Shown piece after piece: positions 46,126-56,342 of a DNA stretch of 64,000 bases (its first letter is position 1; each line of letters starts with the position of its first letter). The notes beneath the pieces are model-generated. The model made no database searches and was not told the DNA's origin. It saw nothing but the letters and a program-made list of their open reading frames with translations. The stretch is taken from contig NC_049988.1 of assembly GCF_000003815.2 (NCBI RefSeq), positions 16,787,166 to 16,851,165 on the forward strand, in the 5' to 3' direction. The position numbers and the translations under genes are program-made. Source of the stretch: Branchiostoma floridae. Its lineage: Eukaryota > Chordata > Leptocardii > Amphioxiformes > Branchiostomatidae.

Positions 46126-47825
46126 ATTCGGCCATGTATGACATGTATATGAGACATGTAGACAATAGTTTAAGACCCACACATGAATGTGGCAGGCCAT
46201 TCAACATGTACATCTTATTCCATGGTTCTTTAGTTTTACCTTTAGTTTTACTGTCATTTCTGTGGTTCACAACATAGAATAATTTCGTCAGTAAAAATTT
46301 GGCAACCATTTTTGACTAGTACTGCACAGCTAACAACACAATTAATCTGATAAATGCTCTCTCTCGTTGGTGTGTGAGTTTCTCAAATTCGGGCAGTTTG
46401 CCTTTGTCTTGATAGAATGATGTCTATGTCATCAGCTTCAAGTATCATTATTAAACCATAATTAATCAATAAAACATAAATAAAAAATAGTACAGAATTG
46501 GCTTCTACAACCATATTCATCTCGACACTTTCTTCTCGTTTGGAGGTCGGGTAAAGTGTCTTTCAAAAGGCTGTTTTATAAAACAAAGGCGGGAAAGTGT
46601 TTTTGATTGTGGTTCAACGGGATTTTACAACCGTGTGAAGTATAATGGCAGACCAGGGTTAGCGCTTTGAAGTCTGCACGTAAGACACCACGTGTGCCAA
46701 ACATAGGAAAAGGGTGATCGTCTGGATCTTTTCTTTACATCTCAAACCTCACAGACCAGCTGCTTTAGTCTTCAAACGCAGTAAGAAATGGCCCACGATT
46801 TGTAGGAAATAATCCAAGGTCGGGAAATACGTGTTGAGCATAACTACGTGCACGAGTTAAGAGGAATTATCGAGATAAATCGGTATTACTTTCTATCAAT
46901 TAGAGCTACATTTTTGATTTCTTTATGTCTTTAGAAGATTACGAACTTTGGCTATTGAGGACATTTTAGTAGACAAAACGTAAGTGGAAAAACATTACCA
47001 TAATGCGGAGTGAGAGGGAGGGTAAAAAATTAAATGAAAGAATTTTCTAACGTTCTTCTTAATAGAAAAATTATCCGGGCCGAAAACAACAGCACACAAA
47101 CTGACACAAAATTATCTACAACATACGTCAATTAACCTGGTACTCTTGATATCACATTATCTTTCTGTAGGTGGATGGACAACCAAAAAATACAGCACCA
47201 ACAATCATGCTTCACAGTTTATTTCTCTTTCATGATCCAGCAATGAAACTTCTCAGTTGATAACATTACAGCTAGATATCCCAGGTGATATTTCACAATA
47301 TCTACCAGTTAATATTAGAGCTCAATGAAGCGGTAACAGATCCAAATCCTTGTTCTGTCTCGTTAACAGTCGCGTATCAGCATGCTCCGTCACTTATAAG
47401 GTATTTTAGCACATTCTGTACACAGAGTGATGTTTCGTGGTGTAGTTGGTTAGGGACTAGGGATGTGACTTTGTTTCTGTATTTTTTTACCATCTATCAT
47501 GACACTGTTTCTTGCATTTGAAACATCGCTTTACTAGTCTGATTAAACCTCGCTTATAGCAGTCCTCCTCGCCACACCCAGCCTCCTATACAGGGAGGAG
47601 AGAGTTACAGCCCCAGACAGCAGAGTTTGTGCTACAAAGACTATTCCTTTGCATACGTTTTTGCTTCTTGTCAGCACCCCCAAAGGTTATAAAACGCTCA
47701 GATATGTTATCAAGCGGTCCGCGATTTGGTGATGACCGTTTCAAATGGCAACGACCGTTTTTGGGAAAGACTCGAACATCGATCCGACGTCCAGCTCACG
47801 TAACCCATGACTCGAGTCAAGTACC
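46126..47825. other. Intergenic, nothing recognised
   Basis: AT-rich with no convincing coding sequence. AATAAA clusters near 46466-46485 could serve as distal polyadenylation signals of prokineticin-like gene 2. Confidence 0.45.
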
Positions 47826-48840
47826 TCATTGGGAGTCTGAGTTCGACCCTGAGTCCGACGCAGATCGCGTGTCTGAAAAGATATGAAAATGGAAATATTT
47901 CAGTGTGCATATTTCCAGGATCCGGTTTGTTGTTGTTGAGATAGCAACAAGAGGGAGAAAGGGAAAGGGTGAAGGGAGAGAGAGGGAGAAAGAGGTATGA
48001 GAAGGGAGAGAAAGGCAAAGGAAAAGAGGTAGAGCAGAGCAGATATTAGAGAAAGCAGAGAGTAAGAGAGAGAGGAACAGGAATAGGAAAATAGGGGGTA
48101 GAGATAGAGAGAAAGAGAGAATGAGAGGGAGAGAGGGGAAGAGAGAGAGATCCGTGTACAGATTGATGGGCATATGTAATGTACTCCACGGCCACGTCTA
48201 CGCAGAGAGAGAGAGACAGAGAGAGACACAGACAGACAGAGACAGAGACAGACACAGAGACACAGAGAGAGAGAGATCCGTGTACAAACAGATGGACATA
48301 AGTAATACACACCACGGCCACGTCTACGTCCACCGCCGCCTCCAAGTTGCGCACCGTCACGAACTCCCTCCCAGGGGGGTAGTTGGGCGCCTTCGCCGTC
48401 GCCGAGGTCGCGAGCCCCTCGGCCCTTCTCCGTCTCATCCCCAACAACCCCCCGACGCCGTGTTTTGCCGCCCCCGGGCCTACGGCCTCCCTGAGCTGCG
48501 TCACCGAGCTCGCGAACCCCACGGCCCTTCTCCGACGCATCTTCTTCAAGAACCCCGCGTCTTTTCCCGCCCCCACGGCCTTCCTCTGTTGCGTCACCGA
48601 GCTCGCAAACCCCTCGGCCATTCTCCGACGCATCTTCAAGAACCCCTCGGGTTTTTCCGCCTCCTACTTCTGCGGCGTCACCGAGGTCACGAACCTCACG
48701 GCTGCTCTTCTGCCCACGCGGAGGGGCCTCGCGCTTAATACGTATACGCCTGTTTCTGCTGGCGTCGGCGCTGTCCGAGAGAACGGCCGCCGCGATCACC
48801 AACACCAGGAGGATTCTCACGTGCATCCCCATGGCTCTGT
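47826..48840 (-). CDS. Novel secreted repeat protein S1 (paralogue of S2)
   Basis: I do not recognise a family. The start exon is 48313-48840 (ATG at 48830-48832, acceptor just upstream). A plausible last exon is 47826-47872. Together they give 188 residues. The start exon opens with MGMHVRILLVLVIAAAVLSD, a clear signal peptide nearly identical to that of S2. A furin-like RIKR follows, then four repeats of a two-part unit: EKGRGVRELGDA plus GGGKTRGVLEDAS (variants REVRDLGDAAEV, RGVCELGDATEE, RGARDLGDGEGA). The protein is Arg/Gly/Asp-rich with one cysteine. The donor (CCGTG then GTGTGT, phase 1) is conserved with S2. The last exon (short Ser/Asp-rich end) is the weakest part. Antisense frames are open too, but only this strand has the signal peptide and the conserved splice sites. 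Possible roles include a propeptide, matrix or mucus protein; none is shown. Confidence 0.6.
47940..48290. repeat. GA-rich low-complexity DNA and duplicated exon-end block
   Basis: (GAGAGG)n-type purine runs fill the S1 intron. The block ACGGCCACGTCTACG with an adjacent ATCCGTGTACA occurs twice (about 48188 and 48314), a local duplication of the S1 exon end. The distal copy reads GAGTAC instead of GTGTGT, so it has lost the donor. Confidence 0.75.
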
Positions 48841-48865
48841 CTGTAGGAGATGAGCAGCATTTAAT

Positions 48866-49270
48866 AATTAATGAACAGTACGTGCCTTAAAAGTGGCATA
48901 AGTGGAACTGGTTAAGCGAAGGGCATAACCCGCCGTACGCGCCAACTTGTGGGCAATCTTTTGGGATCCGTAAGTGGTAAGTACCGCCTCCGTACGAACT
49001 CGTAGGGAATCCGACGGATTTTTGAGCGCGCAGACACGCCGTAGAACTTTACGTGCAGGCAAAACTTTATCTGCCATCGGGCTGCGGATTCGCCCCCCGT
49101 ACGTGCCAGTACGGGTGACGCGCCTGCCCTGTACAGTCTGAACGTTTTCAGAAATACGTGGCGGACGTGGCCTCCAAAAAACGTACGGACAAATTGCACG
49201 TACGGCGGGTTGCGCCCTTAGCTTTAATGAACAGTACCTGCTTTAAAAAGTGGCACAAGTGGAACTGGTA
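48866..49270. repeat. Duplicated 45-bp flank around a TTAA-bounded inverted-repeat element (S1 intron)
   Basis: TTAATGAACAGTACGTGCC, then AAGTGGCATAAGTGGAACTG, at 48868-48911 recurs at 49225-49268. The element between them runs from TTAAGCGAAGGGCATAACCC, then GCCGTACG, to CGTACGGCGGGTTGCGCCCT, then TAGCTTTAA (48911-49226), with inverted ends bounded by TTAA. A right-end fragment of the same element is at 55912-55980. Confidence 0.7.
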
Positions 49271-49487
49271 ATACCCCCTTTCCACAAGGACGGCGCTCTC
49301 GCCCCGCACTCTCTGCGACATAAAATTTGATAGATCGCTCAATGAATGGAATAGAAAAAGAAACGGATTTCGCTGTCCTCTCAGTAAAACTTTTACATTT
49401 TGTATGATATGCCCAGTATGAAGTCAAAGATTACACATATTTTATTGAAGTGGCAGTGAGAGCGCCGTCTAGTGGAAAGGGAGCTTT
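49271..49487. mobile_element. Harbinger-like MITE A, second copy, TSD TAA
   Basis: Ends TACCCCCTTTCCACAAGGAC, then GGCGCTCTCGCC, and GCGCCGTCTAGTGGAAAGGG. The element is flanked by TAA. Internal blocks (AGATCGCTCAA, TTTTGTATGATAT) match the copy at 37109-37346. Confidence 0.8.
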
Positions 49488-49687
49488 AAACAACCCAATG
49501 CTTCAGAAGGACAATGACACTGGCATATGCACACTGAACAATCAGCAAACTTCGACACACTTAAATAATGAAAATTAAACGGGATACTTGAGTGACTGCC
49601 CTTGTTCACCTACTATATACTAACTACAAATTCAAGAGATATCCTTATTTCTAAATGAAACTTATTCATAAAGCCAAAACAACTTAC

Positions 49688-49909
49688 CAATCCGTCGAAA
49701 AACGTTCCCAGTAGGGCTGATAAAACAACTTTACAGTGTGTGGTGGGACGTCTGTAGTCGGTAGTGTGTTGATCAGAAGTATGAGATATGTATCCACAAG
49801 ACAGCAGGATATACGGCACTGCGACACAATGTGTACACAACAACACACAACCACCTGATAGGTGCGCAACGGAGCGATATTCCAACAGCGTTGTACATGT
49901 ACAAGGCCA
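49688..49909 (-). ncRNA. Probable 5' untranslated exon of S1
   Basis: About 220 bases are conserved with 55342-55555 upstream of S2: ACCTATCAGGTGGTTGTGTG, CCACACACTG, TACTGGGAACGTTTTTC. Both end at the same donor, GGATTG then GTAAGTT. The reading frame is not conserved between the copies, while the acceptor 8 bases before the S1/S2 start codons is, so this reads as a spliced 5' UTR exon. The exon's own 5' end is unknown. The intron-side conservation continues to about 49515. Confidence 0.55.
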
Positions 49910-51904
49910 CGTATAAAGGTTGATGTCCGGTCTTGTTGGTTATTACCGGTTAAGAATTTCGACGTCTGCAACTCTGCAGTCTTAAGGTTATGGGTTCGAA
50001 TCCTAGGTAGGTCTTAATGCTGTGCTCTTTCATTGGTAAATTAAAGGCACTTAATATCAATATCCTCACTCGTCTTGCTTCTAGCACGTGTGAATTGTTT
50101 ACTTTGATCATGACGATCGTGGCTGAACCAGTGCAATGACCGAGTGTGTAATGTGTTTGCCTTGCATTCTGTAGTTCGTGAGTTCAATTCCCGGCCGAGT
50201 CATACCAAAGAATTTTGAATTGGTGCATACTGCTTTCTTTGCTTAGCACTCAACATTCAGGAAAGAATATGGAAGTTGAACACACATCACTACCAGTGGA
50301 CTATCCCCTGCTGTAGTTATTTCACAACGTTATGTGGCCCAAGGCTACTGAAACGGGCCCTACGTACATACGAGACATCTAGCGGACTTTAACTGAATGG
50401 TCGTGGATCAACATAGACTTCAGAGGCCCGCATGTTCAATGTATGCCATATAGCTTTTCATCATCTTCACATCATTATTATCATTACTATATGCGCTTAT
50501 GAAACGTAGAAACATTGCAAGAGTCATTATAAAGCTCTAATCAATCTGTCTAGTAGTATAACAGGGCGGTTTTTAAACTTTGTTCTTGCAGAACGAAATT
50601 TTCAGCACTGTATTTTGTACACTGATCGATACGCTGTGTAAAATCAATTTTAAATTCTAAATAATAATCTTTATTGCAAATCAATGTGTTTGCTTATCGA
50701 TATGCAAAGGTGTATTTTGTACGATGTAGCAGGATTTGCAACGTGGATCACTGGTTTGGTATTCAAAATAAGATGTGTAAAGGGCCGAATCAGACATCAA
50801 ACCTTTAACGATTGGATTATTTTTCAAGTGTATGACTTACTCCATGACATTGTCTAACCTAATATGAATGATTTATATTATAAAAGAAAGCTGCTATGAA
50901 AATAACAAAAGCAGTACAGTAAGTTTACAAAATAAAGATCTGTCAATTACGTTCTGCAACAGTAACGTCTAAATCCTGTCGCAACGTTGATAAAATAAAC
51001 TTGCCAATCAGATAAATTGATTACAGTAGCCTTGAGGTTGAGGTTATTGACTCATCAGAACCTGGAGGTACTGAGTTCGAATCCCTGACAGCTTCTAGTG
51101 TTGTGCCTTTGGGAAAGGCACTTAACACCAATTTCTGACATTTCTTTATCCGACTCAGGTGAAAATGAGTACCTAGCTTTGGCTAGGGTCGTCCCTCAGA
51201 TAGGACGTCAAATGGAGGTCCCGTGTTTGAGAACAACCACACCTCGAGGACGTTAACTTATGGAAAAGAGAAAGGGTGTACCCAGGCGTGAGTAGATCAG
51301 GTAAATTTGTACAGATATACAGCTTCTAGTACTGTTCAGTAAAAACCTGGTATGTTACGCCATCTGGCGTTTTGTTACCGGGTATGCAGTATAAACAAGA
51401 AGAAACATGATAACTCTAATTTCTTTAGAGACTCTAAAGATAGGAAGAAATCTTAATTGACGCGACAAAAGTACGGCGACTTTCGTAAGTTCTACATGTA
51501 TACAGCTCTGTATCTGGACTTTGCTCGGCCATTGTCATAATGAGAAACAAACAAAAACAACACAAGATTCAGCTTGACTCTTCGAGAGGTTTTATTTACC
51601 CTTTCAGCAGCGGCAATGATTATTATAAGTTTGGTCATCCTTGTTCTTGCTTTCAAGCGCTCATTCCATTCTTGTTATTTGAAGAACATTATATGGCGAT
51701 TTAAATGCCAGCAATGTTTCTCTATTTCTTTCGTATCTTAAATTCTTTTCTAATATATGTATATCTATAATGTAAAGAGAGACCTGACAGAAACATATGT
51801 TTGCGTTTCATACCTTCAGTAAGTACTGTCTATGTTGTGCTTATACTAGAATTTTAATCAACCGTGAATATATTGAAAGCAGTGTATCGCATAAAGCTCA
51901 ATTC
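49910..51904. other. Intergenic between S1 and S2, SINE-rich
   Basis: SINE-like B-box blocks occur at about 49985 (GGGTTCGAATCCTAGG), 50190 (GAGTTCAATTCCCGGCC) and 51075 (GAGTTCGAATCCC). No gene is seen. Sequence 50230-51000 has no recognised feature. Confidence 0.5.
51030..51415 (+). mobile_element. SINE with LINE-like 3' tail
   Basis: The tRNA-like B box (GTACTGAGTTCGAATCCC) is followed by the common body (GTGCCTTTGGGAAAGGCACT, GACTCAGGTGAAAATGAGTA, GTCGTCCCTCAGATAGGACG). It ends with CTGTTCAGTAAAAACCTGGT, then ATGTTACGCCATCTGGCG, a diverged form of the LINE tail at 10905-11185. Confidence 0.7.
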
Positions 51905-52672
51905 CCATGATCGTCGCTAGGTGGCGTCTTTTGATCGTCAAGCGGTCGGTGCCCAAAAAGATCATGCCAACGATTTCTGTATAAAAAGAAAAGAAGTTGT
52001 CAGATATAACCGCAATCATCTGGAGCAAAGAATCTGTCCTGTTTGTACTTCAAATACAACAGAAGATGAAGTGCACTTCGTCATGATTTGTGGTCTGTAT
52101 GTTAGCGATGAAATATCCCCTAAGTTATACATGTATGGGACATAAATTCCATAAGTTTACATATATACACCACTGAAAAATCTTGTGCAGTTTGGTGTCT
52201 ATTACAACATATTTTTCATTCCCGAAAGCTGCTCGGCTGGCGCATGGTCTCCACTTTTTCTGCGATGAAATAGACACATTTATATATCTATATCTATCAA
52301 TGAATCTATATCTATCTATCTATATATTTATCATATAACAATGAATTATATGTAGCAGCACAAAAATAACTCGGTTTACTCATCACCAAAAAAGAGACGT
52401 ACTAGTAAGGATCTGACGCGTCTCCGATACAAGATTGATAAAGAAGATGATAGACAATTTCTACAGATCATAATGGTTTTATTGTATATAACCCTCTGAC
52501 CTCATGACTTCTTGACTTTATGTACATATATGTATTTGTATCTGTTTTGAGTGTATGTTATCTGTCCATCCACTTGTACAATGTATATACTGTGTGTGTT
52601 TTCTAATGAGCCCTGGAAGATTAGCTCAATGAGCTAAAGGGTATCACAATAAACTCAATAAACTCAAACTCA
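51905..52672 (+). mobile_element. LINE: RT-ORF tail and 3' end, abutting S2
   Basis: The + strand encodes EVVRYNRNHLEQRICPVCTS, then NTTEDEVHFVMIC, the zinc-knuckle-like C-terminus of non-LTR retrotransposon ORF2. An AT-rich 3' UTR runs to GGAAGATTAGCTCAATGAGC, then AATAAACTCAATAAACTC. The copy ends about 25 bases beyond the S2 stop codon, in antisense orientation to S2. Confidence 0.8.
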
Positions 52673-52697
52673 CGCGGCCACATCCCAAGGAAACGTA

Positions 52698-54177
52698 TCA
52701 ACCCTGCGGTGGCGGTTCCGCCATGGACTCGCGACGTCCGCGACCGCCGCTACTGGGTGGAGGTTGTGGGGGTTGCAACTCCCGCTGGTTACGCTCCGCT
52801 ACGACGGTGTCGGGAGACGAGCGACCTCCACGTCGGTGGGGCGGTTGTGGTTCCGCCATGGAGTTGCGACGCCCGCGACTGCCGCTACCAGGCGGAGGTG
52901 GTGGTGGTGGCGGCAAATCCCTCGGGATACGCTTCTCTGCGTCGGCGTCGGCAGCCGAGCGACCTCCGCGACGGCGAGGCGGTTGCGCCATGGACTCGCG
53001 ACGTCCGCGACCGCCACTACTTGGAGGAGGTGGTGGTTCGGCCGCGTCCAGATCCCTCGTTGACCTGCCGCCTGTGCTCAGACAAGGAACAACAAATGAC
53101 AATGGAATCTTGTATTTTGATTAGTATTAGCTTACTTAGTGAAGGGGGGCTTGTAAAAACCATGCAGGCTTCTGCCCTCCTCCGGCACTTTTCTTTACTT
53201 CTCCTTACTATATTGATATTGTTTTTTATGCGCAAAATTACAAACCAACAAACTGAATTCATAGGAACACAAGATAGACAGAGGGAAGAACGCTAGAAAA
53301 GGGGAGAGAAAAAGATGCAAAAGGGAAGAGACAGATAGGAGGAGAGAGAGGGAGCGATTGATGAGAGAGAGAGAGAGAGAGAGAGACTGTGCATGAGAGC
53401 ATAGACGCGTCATACTGACGTATAGATAAATGCCCAAGTCCTACCACTAAGACCAAATGTTACAACAGAGAGAGACAGATAGGGGGAAGAGATATTCATG
53501 TGTAGATACATGATGAGCTGGCCATGTGCAATATACACCAGCTGAATTGGCGTCATAAATTACACGACGACGGAGAGTTTCGTCACGCTCACCTTCGACT
53601 TCTGCGGCGTCGCCGACGTCGCGAACCCCGCGTCCTCTCTCCGTCTCATCCACAACAATCCAGCGTCTGTTTCCCCGACGTGGGACGCCTCCATGGCCGA
53701 ATCCACGACCACGGCTGTCTACACGGCCGAATCCGATACGGCCTCGACGGCCTCCGACACGGCCGTCTCCACCGCCGTCTCCACCGCCGCCTCTACCGCC
53801 GCCTCCACCGCCGCCTGGCACTTGTGTGGCGTCACGAACGTCACGAATTCTTCCCCAGGGGCGCCTGGCGCCCTCGCCGTCACCGAGGTCGCGAACTCCG
53901 CGTCCTCCACGGCCGTATCCTGCCCAGCTCGCTACATCTGCGGCTTCACCAACGATCTCACGAACCCCGCGACCGTCCTCCGTCTCATCACGGCCTCCTT
54001 GTGTTGCGTCACCCAGGTCACGAGTCGCCCGGCCGTTCTCAGACCCGATTTCACCCGGATAACCGTACCCGCCGTGCCCCCCACCCCCATGTCCGTCCTG
54101 CCCATCGCCGGCCGAGAGAACGGCCGCCGCGATCACCAACGCCAAGAGGATTCTCATGTGCATCCCCATGGCTCCTC
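52698..54177 (-). CDS. Novel secreted repeat protein S2 (paralogue of S1)
   Basis: No family recognised. The start exon is 53539-54177 (ATG at 54167-54169) and the last exon 52698-53071. The junction phase (1 to 1) keeps frame and gives 334 residues. The N-terminus MGMHMRILLALVIAAAVLSA is a signal peptide with two differences from S1 over that stretch. A Gly/His-rich segment (GGGGHGGYGYPGE) follows. Repeats include NGRATRDLGDATQGGR, DGRGVREIVGEA, GRGVRDLGDGEGARR and RGRGVRDVGDAAEVEG, with long Gly/Arg runs between. Exon 2 begins RSTRDLDAAE, the same motif, then has three ~35-45-residue units: a Pro run, GGRGRRESMAEP and RRGGRS. No cysteines. Many RR sites suggest proprotein processing, but this is inference. 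The high-GC antisense frames are judged shadows. Confidence 0.62.
53352..53390. repeat. (GA)n microsatellite
   Basis: Uninterrupted GAGAGA run in the S2 intron, at a position similar to the GA-rich sequence in the S1 intron. Confidence 0.8.
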
Positions 54178-54319
54178 CTGGAACATTTGAGCAGCATTAC
54201 ACGAATGTACAGTTATGAATAGATATAGTACATGTATCTGAATTTACCTTCTCCCTGCAGTCTAAAGCTTAGGTCCCAGTTGTGCCGGTGCCCGTCAGGG
54301 ATGTAGACCCGGCCGGGCG

Positions 54320-54345
54320 TCTATGTTTTTTTTTTTTTTTACTTC
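54320..54345. repeat. Poly(T) tract
   Basis: T16 in the S2 upstream intron; possibly the tail of an inserted retroposon on the minus strand. Confidence 0.6.
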
Positions 54346-54374
54346 GGTCAAAACTAAAAAAAATACATACTTCA

Positions 54375-54975
54375 GCCAACTACGACGTAATTTGACAAGG
54401 CACATCGTACTTGGACGAACAACGACATAGCTCAAATACACTTCACCGAGAACAAAATGTTAGTAACTTTTGAGCGTATCGCCATTTTGAAGACCAGAAG
54501 AATTCCCTGAGGGTAAGGATTTGGTGGCTTTAAACATAATATCAGGAGATATCAGTACATGCTTTCTAGAATGATAACTACGTGTCTACGTGTCGTACTA
54601 ACTAGACATGTATACGTAGCTTTACAAACCTTGTTCACAGCGGCAAAAGGCAGCCTCACTCCTTAACCTAATATCTGTACAGTAAACATGTCCTCACAAG
54701 ACAAAAGTTGCGACAACATTTTGAAGTGCAGGTCTGTCCTTGTAACACCCTGTCTGTTAATGCTGTCTAACCGGTAAACCCGTCTCTTCACATCATTTGA
54801 GCCTAAATGTCAAAGTTAAAGAACTGACGTGGGAAACGTAACGCTGTAATTGAGTCAGATGTATAGATCGTTAGCAACTACGACGTACTTTGGGAAGCTA
54901 AGAAGCCAGGTGTTTGAATCAAAGTACGTCGTAGTCCGCCCAAGTACGTCGTGACTTGTCAAATTACGTTGACTT
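54375..54975. repeat. Inverted-repeat element with ACGACGTA subterminal motifs
   Basis: ACTACGACGTAATTTGACAA, then CATCGTACTTGGACG, at 54380-54420 is mirrored near 54905-54970 by CGTCGTAGTCCGCCCAAGTA, then CGTCGTGACTTGTCAAATTA. It lies in the long intron between the S2 5' exon and its start exon. Confidence 0.6.
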
Positions 54976-55341
54976 TTGACCAGATGGCTGTGTGTGCATC
55001 AAGCTTTGGACTTAGAAGCCACATGAGGGCTCACCCCCAACCCCACCGTCCTGACGAGTGCACCAGAGAAATCATCTTCGACACCGAAGGACTATCAAGC
55101 AAGCATGTCTTGATAAGTGTCCTGAGCAAGGAAAATGGTGCGAACTACATGAAAGAGCAATTGCACTGGCATATGCACACTCAACCACCAGCAACTTCGA
55201 CACACGCAAAAAAATGAAAATGTAACTAGATATTCTAGGACTGCTCTCTTTCACCTATCATACATGTATGTACTTACTACGAATTACTTTCAAATATATC
55301 CTTATACATAGTGAAGATTACTTTTATCCAATAGAACTTAC

Positions 55342-55555
55342 CAATCCGCCGAAAGATGTTCCCAGTAGGACTGATAGAGCAACAGTGTGTGGTGGAACGT
55401 CTGTAATCGGTGTAGTGTTTTTGTCAGTAGTAGTGTCAGGTATCCACAACACAGAGAGGTATATCGAATAAATACTGTGTACAAAACAACACACAACCAC
55501 CTGATAGGTGCGCAATAGAGCGATATTCCAACAGTGCTGTACATGTACAAGGCCA
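55342..55555 (-). ncRNA. Probable 5' untranslated exon of S2
   Basis: Homologous to 49688-49909: CACCTGATAGGTGCGCAA, CGATATTCCAACAG, CCCAGTAGG, and the same donor GGATTG then GTAAGTT. Frames are not conserved. The MITE at 55556-55730 begins exactly where the homology stops, at what may be the exon start or proximal promoter. Confidence 0.55.
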
Positions 55556-55730
55556 TAATCTCCAAGCAGATCCTACAGTGCCATAAGATAGCATCAAAGT
55601 TGGCCAAGGAGTATAGCCGGCCAAAGGGAGTCAGTCGGGCACATGTAGCACACTCGGCATACACACTCCTCTGCCAGCGTTTGGTACTACATTTGTATCT
55701 TATGCTACCGTAAGGTCTGCTTGGAGATTA
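55556..55730. mobile_element. hAT-like MITE, 8-bp TSD CAAGGCCA
   Basis: The inverted ends are TAATCTCCAAGCAGA and TCTGCTTGGAGATTA. The element is 175 bp and flanked on both sides by CAAGGCCA (55548-55555 and 55731-55738). The paralogous S1 region has a single uninterrupted CAAGGCCA at 49902-49909. An 8-bp duplication is typical of hAT elements. Confidence 0.9.
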
Positions 55731-55911
55731 CAAGGCCAATTTTACAAGTAAAGTTGTATTTTGTGCGATTTTTAGGGCGTCCGTACAAGCTTCCCGGTAT
55801 ATATTCCTTTCCCAGCATTTTTCCTTTTCCGGCATATTTTTCTTTCCCGGCGTATTCCCGGTTAATAATCGCGAATCCTCTAGCCACCATCCCTACCCCA
55901 GAAATACGTGG

Positions 55912-55982
55912 CGGACGTGACCTTAAAAAAAGTACGGACAAATTGCACGTACGGCGGGCTGTGCCCTTAGCTTAACCGAAGC
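55912..55982. repeat. Right-end fragment of the TTAA-bounded element of the S1 intron
   Basis: GAAATACGTGGCGGACGTG, then GTACGGACAAATTGCACGTA, then CGGCGGGCTGTGCCCTTAGC, TTAA, matches 49150-49226. Confidence 0.7.
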
Positions 55983-55994
55983 GCAATCAAATGT

Positions 55995-56118
55995 GTTTCG
56001 CCGAATAGCAGTTACTTATTATCAATAATCAACTGGACATGATTTTAGGGAACGGTCCGACGTTTTAGGTAGTATCCACTGTCTTACTTCAGTGACTCAG
56101 CTTGAACTGCTATTTGGC
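55995..56118. repeat. Diverged member of the fold-back family at 9046
   Basis: AGCAGTTACTTATTATCAAT, then CAACTGGACATGATTTTAGG and GAACGGTCCGACGTTT, followed by a right end AACTGCTATTTGGCATATC. Confidence 0.5.
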
Positions 56119-56342
56119 ATATCTTATTACCTGGAATTACGAATCGATGTGTTTGTTTATGTACATGCAACAGATGTTTTGGCAAGTGTGGTGCAGGATT
56201 TAGACGTCTTTCGCAACAAACAAAATTGGAGTGCAACAACCTGAAGAATCAGAGGGTCGCACATTATTGATTAGACAGGCGGTTATTAGCATGAAAACTT
56301 AGTTGTTTTGGTAAGATCCATGTTGCAAATTTCAACATACTT

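Noticed and set aside
48121-48853. Long + strand open frames with repeated VTELANP-type text over S1
   Set aside because: They are the antisense of the S1 repeats. The signal peptide, acceptor, donor and upstream exon conserved with S2 are all on the minus strand.
53524-54222. Long + strand open frames over S2
   Set aside because: Antisense shadow of S2, with no start-associated signal sequence and no conservation with the S1 + strand frames beyond mirrored repeats.
54951-55217. Short frame with text like CASSFGLRSHMRAH, resembling a zinc finger
   Set aside because: Only one half of a C2H2 motif is present. It is probably a retrotransposon remnant and too short to call.
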